A stretch of 64,000 bases of DNA from Areca catechu. Taxonomy: Eukaryota > Streptophyta > Magnoliopsida > Arecales > Arecaceae. Numbering within the stretch: the stretch's first letter is position 1; each line of letters starts with the position of its first letter. This document shows positions 25,301-40,300 of this stretch, piece after piece. A program made the position numbers and the translations under genes. Under the pieces are notes generated by a model. That model was not told where the DNA came from and searched no databases. It worked only from the letters and a program-made list of their open reading frames with translations. The stretch lies in assembly GCA_021397845.1 (NCBI GenBank), contig CM038046.1, positions 60,840,021 through 60,904,020 on the forward strand, read 5' to 3'.

Positions 25301-28300
25301 TCTTAATTTCTCTATTCCATCCTTATGCAGTGTCTCATGTGTTAAGGCAACTCACTCTTACCCTTTCACTGAGGTGCTTGTCTTTTGATTTTGTTGGAAC
25401 TTCATTAGATGAAAGCTCTGAAGAGTTTGGTACTGTTCAGGTATTATATTACTTGACTTACATAAAAATGATCTCTGAGTTAACAAAACTTATTCTTTAT
25501 GTAAATTATTTGATTGTGATTCTTTTGTTGCTTTGGCCACGATATATTCTCTGATTCTTGCAGATTCCATCATCCTGGAAACCTGTCTTGCAAGATCAAT
25601 CCACCCTGCAGATATTTTTTGATTACTATAAAATTACAGAACCTCCTCTCTCAAAAGAGGTATATGTGTGTAAAGCCTATCTGCTATTTGCTTATTCTAC
25701 AGCTGTCATGTCTTACTGTCTAATTCTTGTAATCAGTTTGCTTTGTAACATGACCCTCACAGACTTGATAGGCACTTTGCCCTTCCAATTTCAGATTTGC
25801 AGTGACTTTATGTGAAAAATACCTTTTAATCTCTTTGACCTATTTATTTTTGGATTTTCTTTGTTGGCAATTGTTTATCAAATCTAATCAACAACATCTC
25901 AAATGTACTTGCATTAGATGTGCATGATGAGAATCTGTCATTTATGTTAGCAGTATCAATATTTCTTTCACTTTCATTATTTTGGATTGTGCTCATGTCA
26001 TGCCCTTGACCTGAGATCATGAGCCATGATCATGGCAACCACCACATACTCATGGAGAACACTCTTTACAAGCATGCAAACCACCACATACTCATGGAGA
26101 ACACTCTTTACAAGCATGCAAGACATCTGTTCACGATATCATAAAGCAATAATAGAATAAGTAATTAATAAATTAAGTTCAAAATTTAATTGATTGAAAT
26201 TAATTTTAATCTCTTACAAAATTTAATAATATTTAAGGATCTTACATCAAACTTTAATAAAATTTATAATCTAAAACAAATATCGATTTTCTGCTTCTAA
26301 TCATTCTCCCAAATTTTATTTTCATACCATTTTAATTCTCAAGATTTATAAAAACAGTAAGGCATGGGATGATGAGCTAGACAGCTTAGTAAGTAGTGAA
26401 TACCTTAACTGGACAATTCATATGATAATATAGGATGTGATAGTCAAAATATAATTTATCATTAATTAGTGTACAAACATAATTAAATTCATTTTCAAAA
26501 TACAAATTTAATAATTCCACCATCTTTCAAATATTCATAAATATATATATATATTCTAAATTTGATTCGAAAGACTAATCGTATTTAATAGTTTGATTCA
26601 AAACAAATTTTATATAACTCATCAGTCTTTAACCATTACCAGTTTACCACACTTATATCATGTAGCTGGGCTAGAATACCATATTTATATCTTGTGGCAG
26701 GGCTAGTATATTATATTTATACCTTATGGTCGGGCTAGAAACAGAATCATGAGCTTAAAGTATCAATGCATAACCCTGAATTAGCATGATTTAGAACATA
26801 GGCTGAGAGTCCAAATCTGTTTTTTTCAAAATTCTTTTCACAGAATAACACAAATTCCATGATCAAATCAAAATACATATATATAATATCAGATCAGTAA
26901 ACAATTATAATAACAAGGTTGAGAAATATTACTTCAAAATTTTATATTAATTTTTATTTAAAACATGATTTTATAAAATTATAAATCACATCATGATTTT
27001 TTGAAACAGATTGAACTGCTCGGTTCAGGCCATATCGTACTGTATTAGCTAAGAACCGGGACGATTTGGTCGTGGAAAATGGTCCGGACCCCCGGATCGC
27101 CTATAACATCCCAGAACTGGATTGAAGCGATATGGTTCAGTCTTGAACCATACATTTCGGCCCTGTTTGGATCCGGTTCGGGTTCGTTTCGGGTCAGACA
27201 CTGTAACCATGTAAAGAGGGGATTTTATGTGACTGAGAGTTCGAGAGATAGATACCTCTTAGAGTCAGGATCTCAGTAAGGAAACTGCGATAGTTATGAT
27301 CTAGCACGTATACCTCCTAGGATGACCGTAGAGATTATAATACTGCTTGGCTAAAGAGATGGATTGATCTTTCTACCAAGTATATCAATTATCCTGATAT
27401 TTATGGACATCAACACTCAACCAGATTCTAAATATCGATATATAATTATGTATTGATTATATATTTATAAATTTTGAGCATTTTAAGATTCAATTATATC
27501 TAATCCATATATTGATAATTTAAAAATTAGAAAATTAGAAAGTCAAATTCACATTTTACGTGATTAAGAGTATTGAAGTGATGCAAATATCAATTAGCAT
27601 CAATACACATCTATTTAGACATAAAAATATTCAATAAATTCTAAAAAAGTGATTTGAAATCATAAGAAACCAAAATTTTTTTTTCGCATGCCGGTTTGAT
27701 TGGCACGCTTGCCATACCATGTATCGATACAGTACCGAATCGGTTCCATACCATATCGATCGGCCATCGATACGGGTTCCGGTACCGCTTGAGCGATCCT
27801 TGCCAAATACTATTTGAATTGATCATCCATGATTTTATTTGAACCATCTATATCCTAATTCATCCATGATTCGATGAAATCATCTTAATTTGGATTGATT
27901 GGGATATTAGGCACCTCCACCTAGCCAATCCTATGAGATTATTAGAATTAAAAAATTTTATTCTTAAATAATAATCATGGCAGGAATCTGATAAAAATAT
28001 AATATTTTGATATTAGGTTTTGAAGAAGAATCTCCAGATTGATTTCGTTAATTTATCCTCTCTGCAAAGATAAGTATTCACTTTCTTTAGATTTTTTTTG
28101 TTTATATAATATTATTTTAAATATCAAACAAAATTATTGATCAATTTATATGTGATAAGGATTGCCGAACTAGTACCAATCGCCAGCCGGTATGGTACGG
28201 TACCTATTTGGTACCGTACCGACATGGGTATGGTAAGTGTGTCGGTGATTGGCATGCAAAAAAAAATATTTTTTTTGTTTCTTGTGATTTCAAGTCATTT

Positions 28301-31300
28301 TTGTAGGATTTATTGAATGTTTTTAGGTCTAAATAGATGTTTATTGATGCTAATTGATGTTTGCATCACTTCAATACATTCTTAATCACGTGTAATGTGA
28401 ATTTGACTTCCTAGATTTTTAATTTTTAAATTATCAATACATGGATTAGATTTCATTAAATCTTAAAATACTCAAAATTTGTAAATACATAATCAATACA
28501 TAGTTACATACCAATATTTGGAATTTGGTCGAGTATCGATGTTCATAAATATCAGGATCATTGATTTCCTTAGTAGGAAGACCAGTCAATCCCTCTTGCC
28601 AAGTAGCACTATAATTTTCTACGGTCATCCTAGGAGGTATGCGTGCTGGATCATAACTCATCGTAGATCCCTTGTTGAGGTATTGATTCTGAGAGACATT
28701 TTGAAATTGATGATATGGCTGTAGAGGGGCCTATCCGAATATACCGACAGTAAAATTGGATCCGTAAGATGCTTCAGATTGCATGGGAAAATAGTCAGTA
28801 GAAGACAATGTCTTGGAACACACCATGTCCATATGTATATGGATTACAAGTTATTGGTGCCTACGGGTAAGAAGATCCAGAATACAAGGATGAGTTCGAT
28901 ACATCTATGGATCTTCTTCGTGCGAGATCATCTGTAACTGCATCATATCTTGAATGACTTCGCGGAACCCGTCGCTTGTATGAAATCATATTGTCGCAAG
29001 CTCTACTACTTCGTATACCATGATCCCTATCTTGTGTGGTGTGCATAAACTGTGATTTACCAATGAATCGAAGATCACTAATTGGTTGCATTTCCTGTCC
29101 TTCGGTCCCTTCCTAATCACTAAATCCTCGATCATCAAAAGAATCACTAGCATTGTTCTTCCTAGTGTCTGAATTTGAGTGAACTAGGTTCTACCGGAGA
29201 TGCAACTTCTTCATTTTCTTGTCTCTGGGCTGTGTAGCTGCTTGCCTTCTTGTTACACGATGCTCTCGCTGACTAGATTGCGAGGATGGATGCTATGATG
29301 CATTGGTTGGAGCCTTATGCAGAATGTTACTGCTTGTCCATTGTTCAACATCCATCCCAGTTTTGCTAGCTACAAAATTGGTTGGTCGGAGAGGCGATCC
29401 TGGCTCATTAAGCTTTGATTCCTGTTGCTCACAACCCATCCAATCATCGAATTTTCATCTTCATCAATAAAATCACTCGTAGTCAGATCGGAGTATTTTA
29501 GTTCAGCTTCAATGAATTTTAGTATCAATCTTAAATTATAGTGTACATAACCAAGATCGTTGAGGTGTTATTGTTTTAGACAGTTCCTCTGTTGGAGTGG
29601 ATAAAGTCGAAGGTTAACCAATTGCACTTACATCCACTTGATAATATCGTCTAGGAGAGGATCTTGACAGCAGGATTTTTCAAATTTTTTAAAGATTCAC
29701 TAAAATGTACCCATCATTCACCTGCAAAAAATCAAAATCATTGAAAATTTTAGATTCAGCAACATCAAAAACCACTTTGAATATGATATTAGACTTTTTA
29801 GTATCTACCAGAATTCATCTTTGATTTATTTCTAATCCCTATATTAGATCCAAATGAATCTATACTCTCTCTAAATATTTGTCTGTAAAAAAAATTGTTA
29901 TCATATGTTAGTTGTTGAAGCTACAATTAATAAAAATTACTTAACAATTTTAACATAACTTGTTCTAGGCACATAGCCGCGACATTTAGATTGGGCTCCA
30001 TCTTATATATTATATTACGTAGGGTACACATAAGATCATCATCCATGTCAATTCTAGGTATGGAGTATTGGATTTTCGGATTATGATATTAAACTGAATA
30101 GATTTTTAGAATTGGTTAAGTATACTTGTACAAATACAATTGAATTAAAATTTTTAGAGCGTTCTTGATTTGCTGCTTCTGTTTGATGCAATTCTGTACT
30201 CATTTGATAGTTTTACCGTCTATCAATGATCTAGATATACTCATTGGCATATATTAGATTTGCCACTTGGATTTTTTCTTTTGCTCTTTCTATTATGTAA
30301 TACAGGAAGTCCATCTGAGGGTGTCACTCAGAGTCTATGATCTGAAGTACCTTATATATAGGCTTGATAGCCTCTACTATCTTTTCAGCTTGTTGTCATA
30401 ATGTCTATCTCTTTATTAAGTTTTCTACATTGCTCCTCTCAGTGTTTGTCCTAGCATATTTGTTTTGCTGCCACTTTGGGCTGACAAATATCTGATGCAG
30501 CTCTACTTTCTTACCAAGAAGACTATCAAGTGCTATATAATTCCTAACGAACCGTGTGATGCCTGGTCTCAATATTTTTTCCTCTGTACAGCTCCACATC
30601 AATGATAAGATCCATGTATGGTTGTAGATGAATCTGGTGATTTCTATGCTAATTCAACTATTTTCTGCATCTCTATGAATCTTTTCAATATCTATCAATA
30701 TAATATCGATACAATGTGCGGGACAAGGAGTTCAGAAAATATGCAGTCACCACTCTATCAAGATCTTCTCTGCAGCCTTATAGTGTGGTCCATTATCTGA
30801 AATAACCTACAGGATATTCTGCTTTCCCATCTTATTAATCATCTCCTCCATCAATCTGAGGATATAGTTGGCATTGTGCACCTGATTCGAAGTATCAATA
30901 TATTTATAAAAAAATATTTCTTCATCACAATAAGTCAAGAAGTTGATAATGCTTCATCTAGTAGAATCGGTTTAACCATTACACATCACTATTAATTCAT
31001 ACACGGACCACTTGTTCTGATACGAGGTAATCCATTTTTGTAGCTCCTTATTATTGTCAAGAAGCTCACTATAGATATTCCTCGATCCTGGAGGATCTAC
31101 ACCTGTACCAACAGCCTGTATAGATGAAATTGCAGAGTAATAATATGGGTTGTCTACACGTGCGTTGGGATATGACTGAAGTATAGCCAGGATCCAATAG
31201 CCCATCATATATCTTTCTTCTTATCCTTCCTCAGTATAGAATCAATCTTGTTGCTTGGAATCTCTACTAGGAAAGGCATGTGGATCCATGTTGTGGATAG

Positions 31301-34300
31301 TGGCTCTTGCTAGAATGTCCTTGGATGATTTCTTTCTATTGTCAAATGCTTCCAACATGGATGCAATATGGTTGATACCTCTTCTGGATGGCTCTCTAAT
31401 CGAGGTTCTCCTAAACTGTTCTTCAGACTCTCCTACAATACTCTGAGAGCCCGAGCCCGAGCCCAATTCCCATTCAAAAGCTGACATCCCAAATCGCTCT
31501 CTATGCCTGTCATCTTCTCTAGCTGTCTTTTTTTATACAAGCTTGTCTGAATGGCAGCTTCGATCTATGCTTTATCATCTAGAATATATGTTTCCTATGA
31601 CTTCTTAGAGTAACAAGAAGGTGGTTCTGCGGCTTGACGGTCCATCTATGCCTTCTTCAATATTTTCCTTCATTGCTTTGAAATCAGTGACGTGTTTCTT
31701 CGTCAGCTGACGAATCTTTAATAAACAATATCGACACGTAAATACATCAAGATAGCTAGCAGTCAAGTACCGCTTCAATCTTGTTATCTGACCATCCATG
31801 CATTCCATATTGCACTATTTACATCTCCAATGATGCCGACCCGAGAGCATTATCCCATGCTCCTAATTAATAACATACTCTGGATCCTTCTTCCTCGATG
31901 GATCATTTATGAAGATTGAAAAAGCATATTAGTTCAATAATTTCGTAAAATTAACAAATTTTGTTTACCCATTTTTTAAATTAATTGTATATTTTAATTT
32001 TTAGAATAAAAAATTATAAAAAATTAAAATATTATAAAAAAATAATTTGATCTTAAATTCATATAGGATCCTATCATGGATGTCACATATTTTTTTAAGA
32101 CCGGGTATGCATGAAATGTCACTTTTTTTTAAAATTAGGCTTAGGGAACTATTCACACGATGCATCAAAACATGGATAAATAAATATGAAATTTATGATG
32201 AAAATAGTTTACAAGCCCCCAAAATAATAATATTATTTTATACTTTTTAAATTAAATTTATTTTATTTAAATTTTTAATCTAATTTTTTTAATTTTAAAA
32301 ATCATATACTTAATAAAAATTAATGAACTTAGTATCATTGTGTAGATCATTTTTAGATTTACAATATATTCTAAAATCATGTCAAAATAAAATTTTTTTT
32401 ACATAGTTTTCTCTTGTTTTTTCATTTTTCATGACTTTTTTAGAAAAAGAGGGGAGAAGGATAAAGGGAAGATGATGATCTACGTACCTTTAATCAGTGT
32501 TTTCCCCAACTTTTTCTTGCATTTTCCTTGATTTGTATGGGTTGGATAGGAAAATAAGCTTTTCTCAGTAGTTCTCCGTGAAACTAGAGGCTCTTAGTCA
32601 CCTTAAAACCTCATTTCATATCTATGGTATTCCATCTGAACTAGGCCGAAATGCATGGTTCAGGGCTGGACCATACCATTTCGGTCTGGTTCAGGGAGGT
32701 TTTGGACTGTTTAGGAGTCTAGACCATTTTTCACAATCGAACCGTCTCGATTCTTGGGCTGTATGGTCCAGTACATCCCGAATTGGGTGATTGGTCCGGT
32801 TCAAGTAACCATGATTGAGCCTTTTATTATAATAACTTTTAAATTATATTATCACTCTGTTTAGTTAGAAATTCATTCAAAGCATCAAGAATCTATTGTG
32901 CACTCTTATTCAAATCCACTAATACACTTGTGTCAAATCTAGATTTCTAAGTTATATTACAATCAATATAAATTATCGTCCCAATATTCCTAGTTTTTAC
33001 CCTCCTGGACTCAGGTCTGATTCCGTGTCATAATTCATCCACTTATACTTTGCTACTATATTAATTATCATGCCTCTGATCTGAGATCGTGAGCTAGGGG
33101 TCGCAGCAACTACCACATACTTACAGAGAACTCTTTCCACCAAATTAATCAATAAATTAAGTTCAAAATTTAATGAAGCAATAGGGGAATAGATAATCAA
33201 TAAATTAAGTTCAAAATTTAATTGATCAAAGTTAACTTAAATTTCTCACAAAATTTAATAATTTTGAAAGATCTTACATCAAACTTCAATAAAATTTTCA
33301 ATTTATGATAAGATATTGAAGCTCTGCTTCTAATCACTCTTCCAAATTATGTTTCCATGATATTTTAGTTCTCAAGATTTATAAAAACATTAAAACATGG
33401 GGTGATGAGCTAGACAACTTAGTAAGCAATAAATACCTTAACTAGACAATTCATATGATACTATATGATGTGATAGTCAGAATATAATTTATTATTAATC
33501 AATGTACAAACATAATCAAATTAATTTTCAAAACGCAAATTCAGTAAATTCACTATCTTTCAAATATTCATAAATTTGATTTGAAAGATCAATTGTATTT
33601 AATAATTTGATTCAAAACAAGCTTCATACAACTCATCAGCCTTTAACCATGATCACACTTAGTGGCTGGGTTGGAATACTACACTTATACCTTGTGGCCA
33701 GGTCAGAATATCATATTTATATTCTGTAGCCAGGTCAAAATACCACAGTTATATTCTGTGGTTGGGCCAAAAATAGAATCATGAGCTTAGAGTGCTAATA
33801 CATAACCCTCAATTGATACTGTTTAGAACATAGTCAGTCTGAGAGTTCAAATTTGATTTGTATCAAAATTCTTTTTACAAAATAACACAAATTCTATGAT
33901 CAAATCAAAATACACATATGATATCAGATTAGTAAACAATTATAATAATAATCTGAGAAATATTATTTCAAAATTTTATATCAATTTTTATTCAAAACAT
34001 AATTTCATAGAATTCATAAATCACATATAAATTGATCAACAATTTGTTTGATATTCAAAATAATATTATGTAAATGAAAAATCTAGAGAATATGCATTAT
34101 TACTTACCTTTGCATGAATGATAAACTGATATATTCAATTAATCCAGAGATTCTTTATCAAAACCTAATATCTAAATATTATATTTTTATCAGATTCCTG
34201 CTATGATTATTTAAGAATAAAAATCCTTAATTCTAATACTCTCTCAGTATTAGCCAAGTAGGTGGAGGTGCTTGATATCCCAATCAATCCAAATCAAGAT

Positions 34301-37300
34301 AATTTCATCAAATCATGGATGAATTAGGATACAGGTGGTTCAAATAAATTATGGATGATCAAATCAAATAATATCCGATTTGGCAAGGATCGATGCGTTG
34401 GCATATTGCTCGGTGATCATGAATCAAGATTTTTTTTACTTGGATCAAATCAATGATGAAGACCTTTATTGGATCAAACAATTTAAGAGAAAAACAATCC
34501 TAGATAGAGAATTCATGTAAAGAAAGAAAGTAGGGAGACTTTTTAGGGAGAAATCTATAGAGAGAGAAAGTATGGAGGAGAGGGAAAAGAGGAAAACGTT
34601 TTTTGTATGGAGGAGAGGGAAAAGAGGAAAACGTTTTTTTCTTCTTGGTGGAATAGGGGACTCACATTCTTCTTCTCCCCAGGACATAGGATCTTCTGCC
34701 AGCCATGGCTATGGCTGGCAGTGGTTGAGGCCTCGGTGGTGCAGCCAATGGTTCCCTTCCCGATGGTCCGCGGTGACAAATGATGCCATAAATCAAAGAG
34801 AAGCCAGAAAAAACATGGGAAAATAGGGCTCGGTTTCTTTCAAGAAAAATCCAGTGACATCATGCTGGGTTTTGGCTGATAACGAAAGAGATGGAGAACA
34901 ATTAGGTAAGAAGTTTCGAGAGAGATTAAGGCTTAATAGTGGTTCAGCAATCCTTGCTTAATACCTTTTCTTTGGCGGTGTTTAGGCTGAATATCTAGCC
35001 ATCATTGTGATGTGCTTTTGGGAGGAAAACTCTGGCTATTGCCTTTGTTTGAAGCTTGATATCAGGTGGGAATACATGGGAAACCCTCTTATCTTTAAAT
35101 AGAGCCAGATGGGAGGAGTTAAGACTCCCTCCTGGCCTTGATTCCAACTCCGATCAGGAATCAATCGAGGAAGAAGACTCCTATTGGTAGTCTTCTCTCT
35201 GTTTTTTTTCCCTTTGTGTTTTAAAATTCATGTAGAGCTCCTTTGGGTATCGCAGCCCATGTAGTCATTAGGTGCTGCTTTTTATTGTTTTGTTAATCTC
35301 TTCCATTTTTAACATTGATAGTGATTGACTTCTTTGTTTTCTGTCTTGGCTTTTGCAATAGAACAAGATCTCCTTAATCATCTCACATTGATGCAAGTTT
35401 CTCCATTGTTTTTTTTGCACCAGGCCCAAAAGTTTTTTTGTTTGACTTTTTTCCCTTCTAAATAACTTTAATATTGATTTGTGCCTAAACCTTATTGAAG
35501 CAAATTATATGATGTACCATTCAAACTTAGAATACATATTATTGATGATGATTTGTAATATTTGAAATTAAGGTTTTAAATCCCATAGGACGGGGCTGTC
35601 CCGGTTTTTCCATGGAACGGGATGCATTTGCGTCCCGTACCGTCTTGACACTCAAGACATAGGATATCCCAAGGTGTCCCGATTGGGATGCTGAGATGCT
35701 GGCAGGATGTCCTGTCCCAATACATGAGATGGTATCCCGTCCCAGTGTCTCACGGGATGTCCTGCCCGGACCTGAATCCTTGTTTGAAATGCTTAGAGTG
35801 CAAATCTCAAATTCTTTGGAGATTTTGTACCGATTAACCATATGATCAGAATATTGATAGAGCAATACAATGATTTAGAATGATTGACAGTTTTGAAGAA
35901 TCAAGCAAAATTGAAACTTCTTAGTTCGTATTTGTTACTGGCAAGGTTTCCGGTACCGGTACCGGGAGCCGTATCGGCGAGAGGCCGGTACGGTACGGTA
36001 CCCGCAGGTGTACCGACCCATTTTTTTAATATAAAAACATTCTCCCCCTACCAAAAATGTATTTAAAACATAAACCAAGCCCGTACTGGGCTGAATCGAC
36101 CGGTTCGTACCGGTACAGTACCGTACCATACTGTACCGGTACGGAAATCAATTTTTTTTATTTTTTTAACGGTCCGGATGCCGGACCGTTTTAATGGGCT
36201 GAACCGTACCAGCTAGCTGCCGGTACGGTATGGTATGCCCCGTACCGGGTGGTATGGGACGGTACCGCGATCCCTGGTTACTAGTGTGCATCCTCAGTGT
36301 ATATTGCTTGCTATGCATTTTTGTTTCTTTTCCATAAGTTAGCTCAATATTTTACAACCTATGATTGGTCAATATTTGTAAGAAGCCTCTAACAATTCTC
36401 TTCTAGTTTCTGGACTTTCTAATTGTTTAGATGATGATCAGTGGTGAGGACTCTCAATGTAGATGCTCTATCATGTGATTTACTCTGCTAAGATTCAAAG
36501 TTGTCTACTCCTAAAAAGGTTCTAGTTTGATTGAAGATAATTATTTCTCAGTCTAAGATAAGTGCAAGAGTTGACATTTTTAAACCAAGATTCTAGATTT
36601 GGGTGATCTCTTCGTGTGGGAGAAAATGAAGCCTTTTGGATGACCTGCATAGTAGTTCTGCTGTAATGATTATGTTGTGGTGCTTCAAGGATTTAAATCC
36701 CATAGCTGACGATCTTATCAGTTTGATCTTGGGTTGGTACAGTACTAGGGCATGCCCATATTGACTCATGGGATGGTCTGGTATCTCATTACAGTTCTGG
36801 ATTTCTATTTTTTCTTTTCATTCTTTTTTCCATTTTTTTTGTCTTATAATTTTTTAATGAATATTGATATGTTTTAAGGTCCGTAAAAATTGCTGAGCCT
36901 TCTTCTCCTCCTTTCTCCTCTCCCTTCCACTGTTCTCATTCCCTCTCAGCCCGAGGCATGAGTAAATTGAAGACAGAAGAAAAGAGAGCATGACCCACCC
37001 CCTGCTATTTTCTTTTTCCAAAGATGACGGAAATGGGCAGTTTCCTTCCTCCCATCTTTCATTTTGGTTTGGTGCATTTTTCCAGGGAATCTCTTTACTA
37101 GCCTTCATATATATTTAACTAGCCTTCGTGATCTCTCTTGGATGTTAACTTCTACAACATATCATTTCCAAGCCAGGCTCAAATTTTGTGCAATTCTTAT
37201 GGTCATGCCTTGTTGCCTAGTCTTAATTGTATCACCAAAATAGAATGACTAAACACATGTTTCTGTAGCAAGGATTAAGAACTAGCATGCGTCTTGCCTG

Positions 37301-40300
37301 TGTTAGTCAAAAGACATCATGGTACATGTCCTGCCTTGTGATGCATGCTGGTGTTCCCAACCATGTGCTAAGGCTCGTGGCAACTGAAATGGGCTTGACA
37401 TGCGGTGGCATGGACTGATATGGGTTGATATGGACTGGCATACACAACACAAGGTTAAATACCTCTGCATCATGCTGTGTGAGTACCTCACAGGCACAAT
37501 ATGTATAGTATAGCATGGGTATAATATGGACTGGCAAGATACCTTAGTACATGTTCGTTTCTATAGCAATTATCTTTTGTTAATGTATTTCATGGAATAA
37601 TAAGTGCTTTAAAGAAAAGCCTGTTTTTCATTTGTCATTAAGTTGCCTCCAAAATGCAAAAGCTCCTCTTAAATGCAAGTGGAAAGGGAGATAAAGGAAT
37701 TCTAGAAATTAATGATTGAAGGATTGTGTGCTTGTGTTATGTTGGCCCAGCATTGGCCTGACATGCCATGCCCTGCCATGCCAATGCTTGGCATACAGGG
37801 CATGCACTAGCATTGGCTGGTCTGTGCTAATGTTGACTATTGATAAGCCACCATCACAATCTTGCTCCACTGTTCTGAGGGGCACTTTAAATTGTGATGG
37901 AGATATAGGAGTAAGTAGTTCTGATTGGATTTGGTCTTGAAATTAGCCAGATATAACCTAAAATGGATGTAGGATTTTGGCTTGAAATCAACCCATTTAC
38001 TTGAGGGACGACTTTGCATTTGTGCTCGAGTTTAAATGTTTGACTTTATTACTTTTGTGCCTAAATCCTAGATCCATATCCATCGTTGATCTCAAGGTTT
38101 TAACTGCTGCAAGCCAATGCTATGCTGGCTTATCTCTGCAAGGTACATGCCATGCCAGTGCTTGGCACATTCTGTCATGCTAATAAGGCACAGCAATGGT
38201 ACTTGCTTTTCTATGCCCATTGTCATAGATGACACTTTAATCCTTCGGAGTTCTTTTCAGTTTCTATGAGGTTGGGTTTAACTCTGGTAGACTCTTGTTT
38301 TTTTTTTCTTGATTAAGGAACAGAACCTGATGTATAATTAGATTTTGTGTTCAGTTTGGGTCCATAATGAGTTAAGATTATCTGATTTAACTAATTCATT
38401 TGCATCATTTAGCAAGTTTTAAGAAACAAAATAGGTGCTTAAATTAATTGAGAGCAAAAGATTAGTTCTCAATTTTTTTCAATGCAGCTGTTTGATTTCT
38501 ATTATCAGATTTTGTTGTTGATTATACAAGCATTTTGTTTTTTAAAACAAACAGGTAATACCTTTTGCTTTGGAACTTATTACTTGTTTAAGCAAGGTCA
38601 AAAACACCCTTTTACCTTTTTCTGCCTTAAAAGTTTGCACGTAGAACAATTGGCAGCTGTTTGCTGTCAAATGGCTGCAATATTTATCTGTTTCAGTCCT
38701 ACTTTTCCTCTCTAGCTTCTCTTATATGTTTTGCTTATGTTTGGCTTGTCCAATAACTACCAGTATGTCATCAATTATTTGACTCGTTCTTTTAGATAAA
38801 TTTGGAACATTAATTTTACTCTATAGCTGTATGTTATCTTACAGTCAGTCCTATTTCACATGCTGTTCCTTCGGAATGTTCTCAATTGTTGTCCAGGTCA
38901 TCAGTTTATTTTGTTCAACTTTTGCATGTTCCTGATTCTCTCTCTCTCACTCTCTCTAATTGCCTATTTGCTATTCTTCACTGGTTCCTATTTATGACTC
39001 AAATTTTCATGGTATCCCTCTTTGTTATTTTTCAGGCTTTGGAATGTTTAGTAAGGCTTGCTTCTGTAAGGCGGTCTTTGTTCACAGATGGTCCTGCACG
39101 ATCGCAATTTCTGGCTCATCTAATGGCAGGCACTAAAGAAATACTTCAAACAGGCCAAGGTTCATGTTACAGAGCACTGACATTTTCATTAGTACTAGTA
39201 CATTACTCAAAACTTTTTTCTTAAGATTTTTTTTTTAATACCAAAACTTATCTTGACCCTAAAGATCTTATATCATCATCATGAGTCCAACAACTACCAA
39301 TAAGTAGTTGATTTATTTTGTACCAAAAAAATTAGTTGATTTATTAACTAGTGTGGAACAACAAAAGGACTAAGTTACACACATATTCAATTTTAGAGAA
39401 GTAACCGTAAATTGCTCTTGCTAGATTGTTGGCTCAAAAGATTTGGCATGCATGCAGTGTTGGGAAATCTAGGAGTAAAGAATATACAATTGAAAATTTG
39501 AAAGTAGATGCGATCTGATAACTTATTGAGAGGTTAGTGTAAACCATTAACAATACATGTGGAAGTTTAAGGTATTACATTAACCATTAGCATTTAGCAG
39601 TAGGAGGAAGTCTTCCAGGCCCAGGAACATTCCAGAGGGAGCCACTATCCATGATGTCGATCCACATATATTTTCCAGTAGATATTCCAAGCAACAGGGG
39701 ATTGACACAATGTTGAAAAAGGATAAGAAGAAGGTTATGTGGCGGGCCATCTCCTCCTGGTTTCATTTCAGTCATATCCCAGCCCATGCAGCAGATAATC
39801 CATATCATCGCTGTGCTATTTCATCTATACAGGCTGCTGGTGCAGGTGTAGATCCTCCAGCATCGAGGGATATCTATGGTCATCTTCTGGACAGCAATAA
39901 GGAGGAGCTAGAAGGATAGATATCCTCATATCTGAGCAAGTGGCCTCTGTATGGATTGACGGTGATGTGTGATGGTTGGACTGGTCCTACTAGACGGAGC
40001 ATCATCAATTTTTTGACTTATTGTGATGAGAAGACTTTTTTTCAGAACTCTATTGATGCTTCAGATCAGATGCACGACGCCAGTTATATTTTCAGATTGA
40101 TGGAGGAGGTGATTGATCAGGTGGGAGAGCATAATGTCGTGTAGGTAATCACTGATAATGGACCACAGTATAGGGCCGCAGGGCAGATTTTGATGGAGCG
40201 GCGACTGCATATTTTCTGGACCCCTTGTGCTGCACATTGTATAGATCTCATGTTGTTGGATATTGGTAAAATTCGCAGGGTGCAGAAGATTGTTGAGCTA

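Larger units (their letters stand above)
25996..26993. repeat. Dispersed repeat, copy A
   Basis: Begins TGTCATGCCCTTGACCTGAG and runs in the same orientation and order as copy B at 33066-34020. Shared blocks include AATTAAGTTCAAAATTTAAT, GATGAGCTAGACA, CTTAACT(G/A)GACAATTC and the GGCTAGAATACCATATTTAT unit. The TGTCATGCCC start is like some chromovirus LTRs, but the class is not proven. Confidence 0.7.
25660..39035 (+). other. XPO7 coding intron 6 (13.4 kb)
   Basis: It contains dispersed repeat copies A and B, a small hAT derivative, hAT copy 2 and two MITEs. Unassigned parts: 34390-35560 (AG-rich stretch at 34495-34640, then a TATA-like CTTTAAATAGAG near 35092, perhaps the rest of an LTR-like repeat), 36277-37268 and 37560-39035 (AT-rich, with TGCCATGCC-rich patches at 37738-37830 and 38092-38215). 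Confidence 0.8.

Noticed and set aside
28148..32821. 8-bp target duplication for hAT copy 2
   Set aside because: ATATGTGA and ATTGAGCC do not match; a rearranged flank explains it better than forcing a duplication.
38092..38215. Complete MITE starting CAAGGTTTTAACTGC
   Set aside because: The left end fits the family, but no matching right end or 8-bp duplication was found, so only a word-rich patch is reported within the intron.
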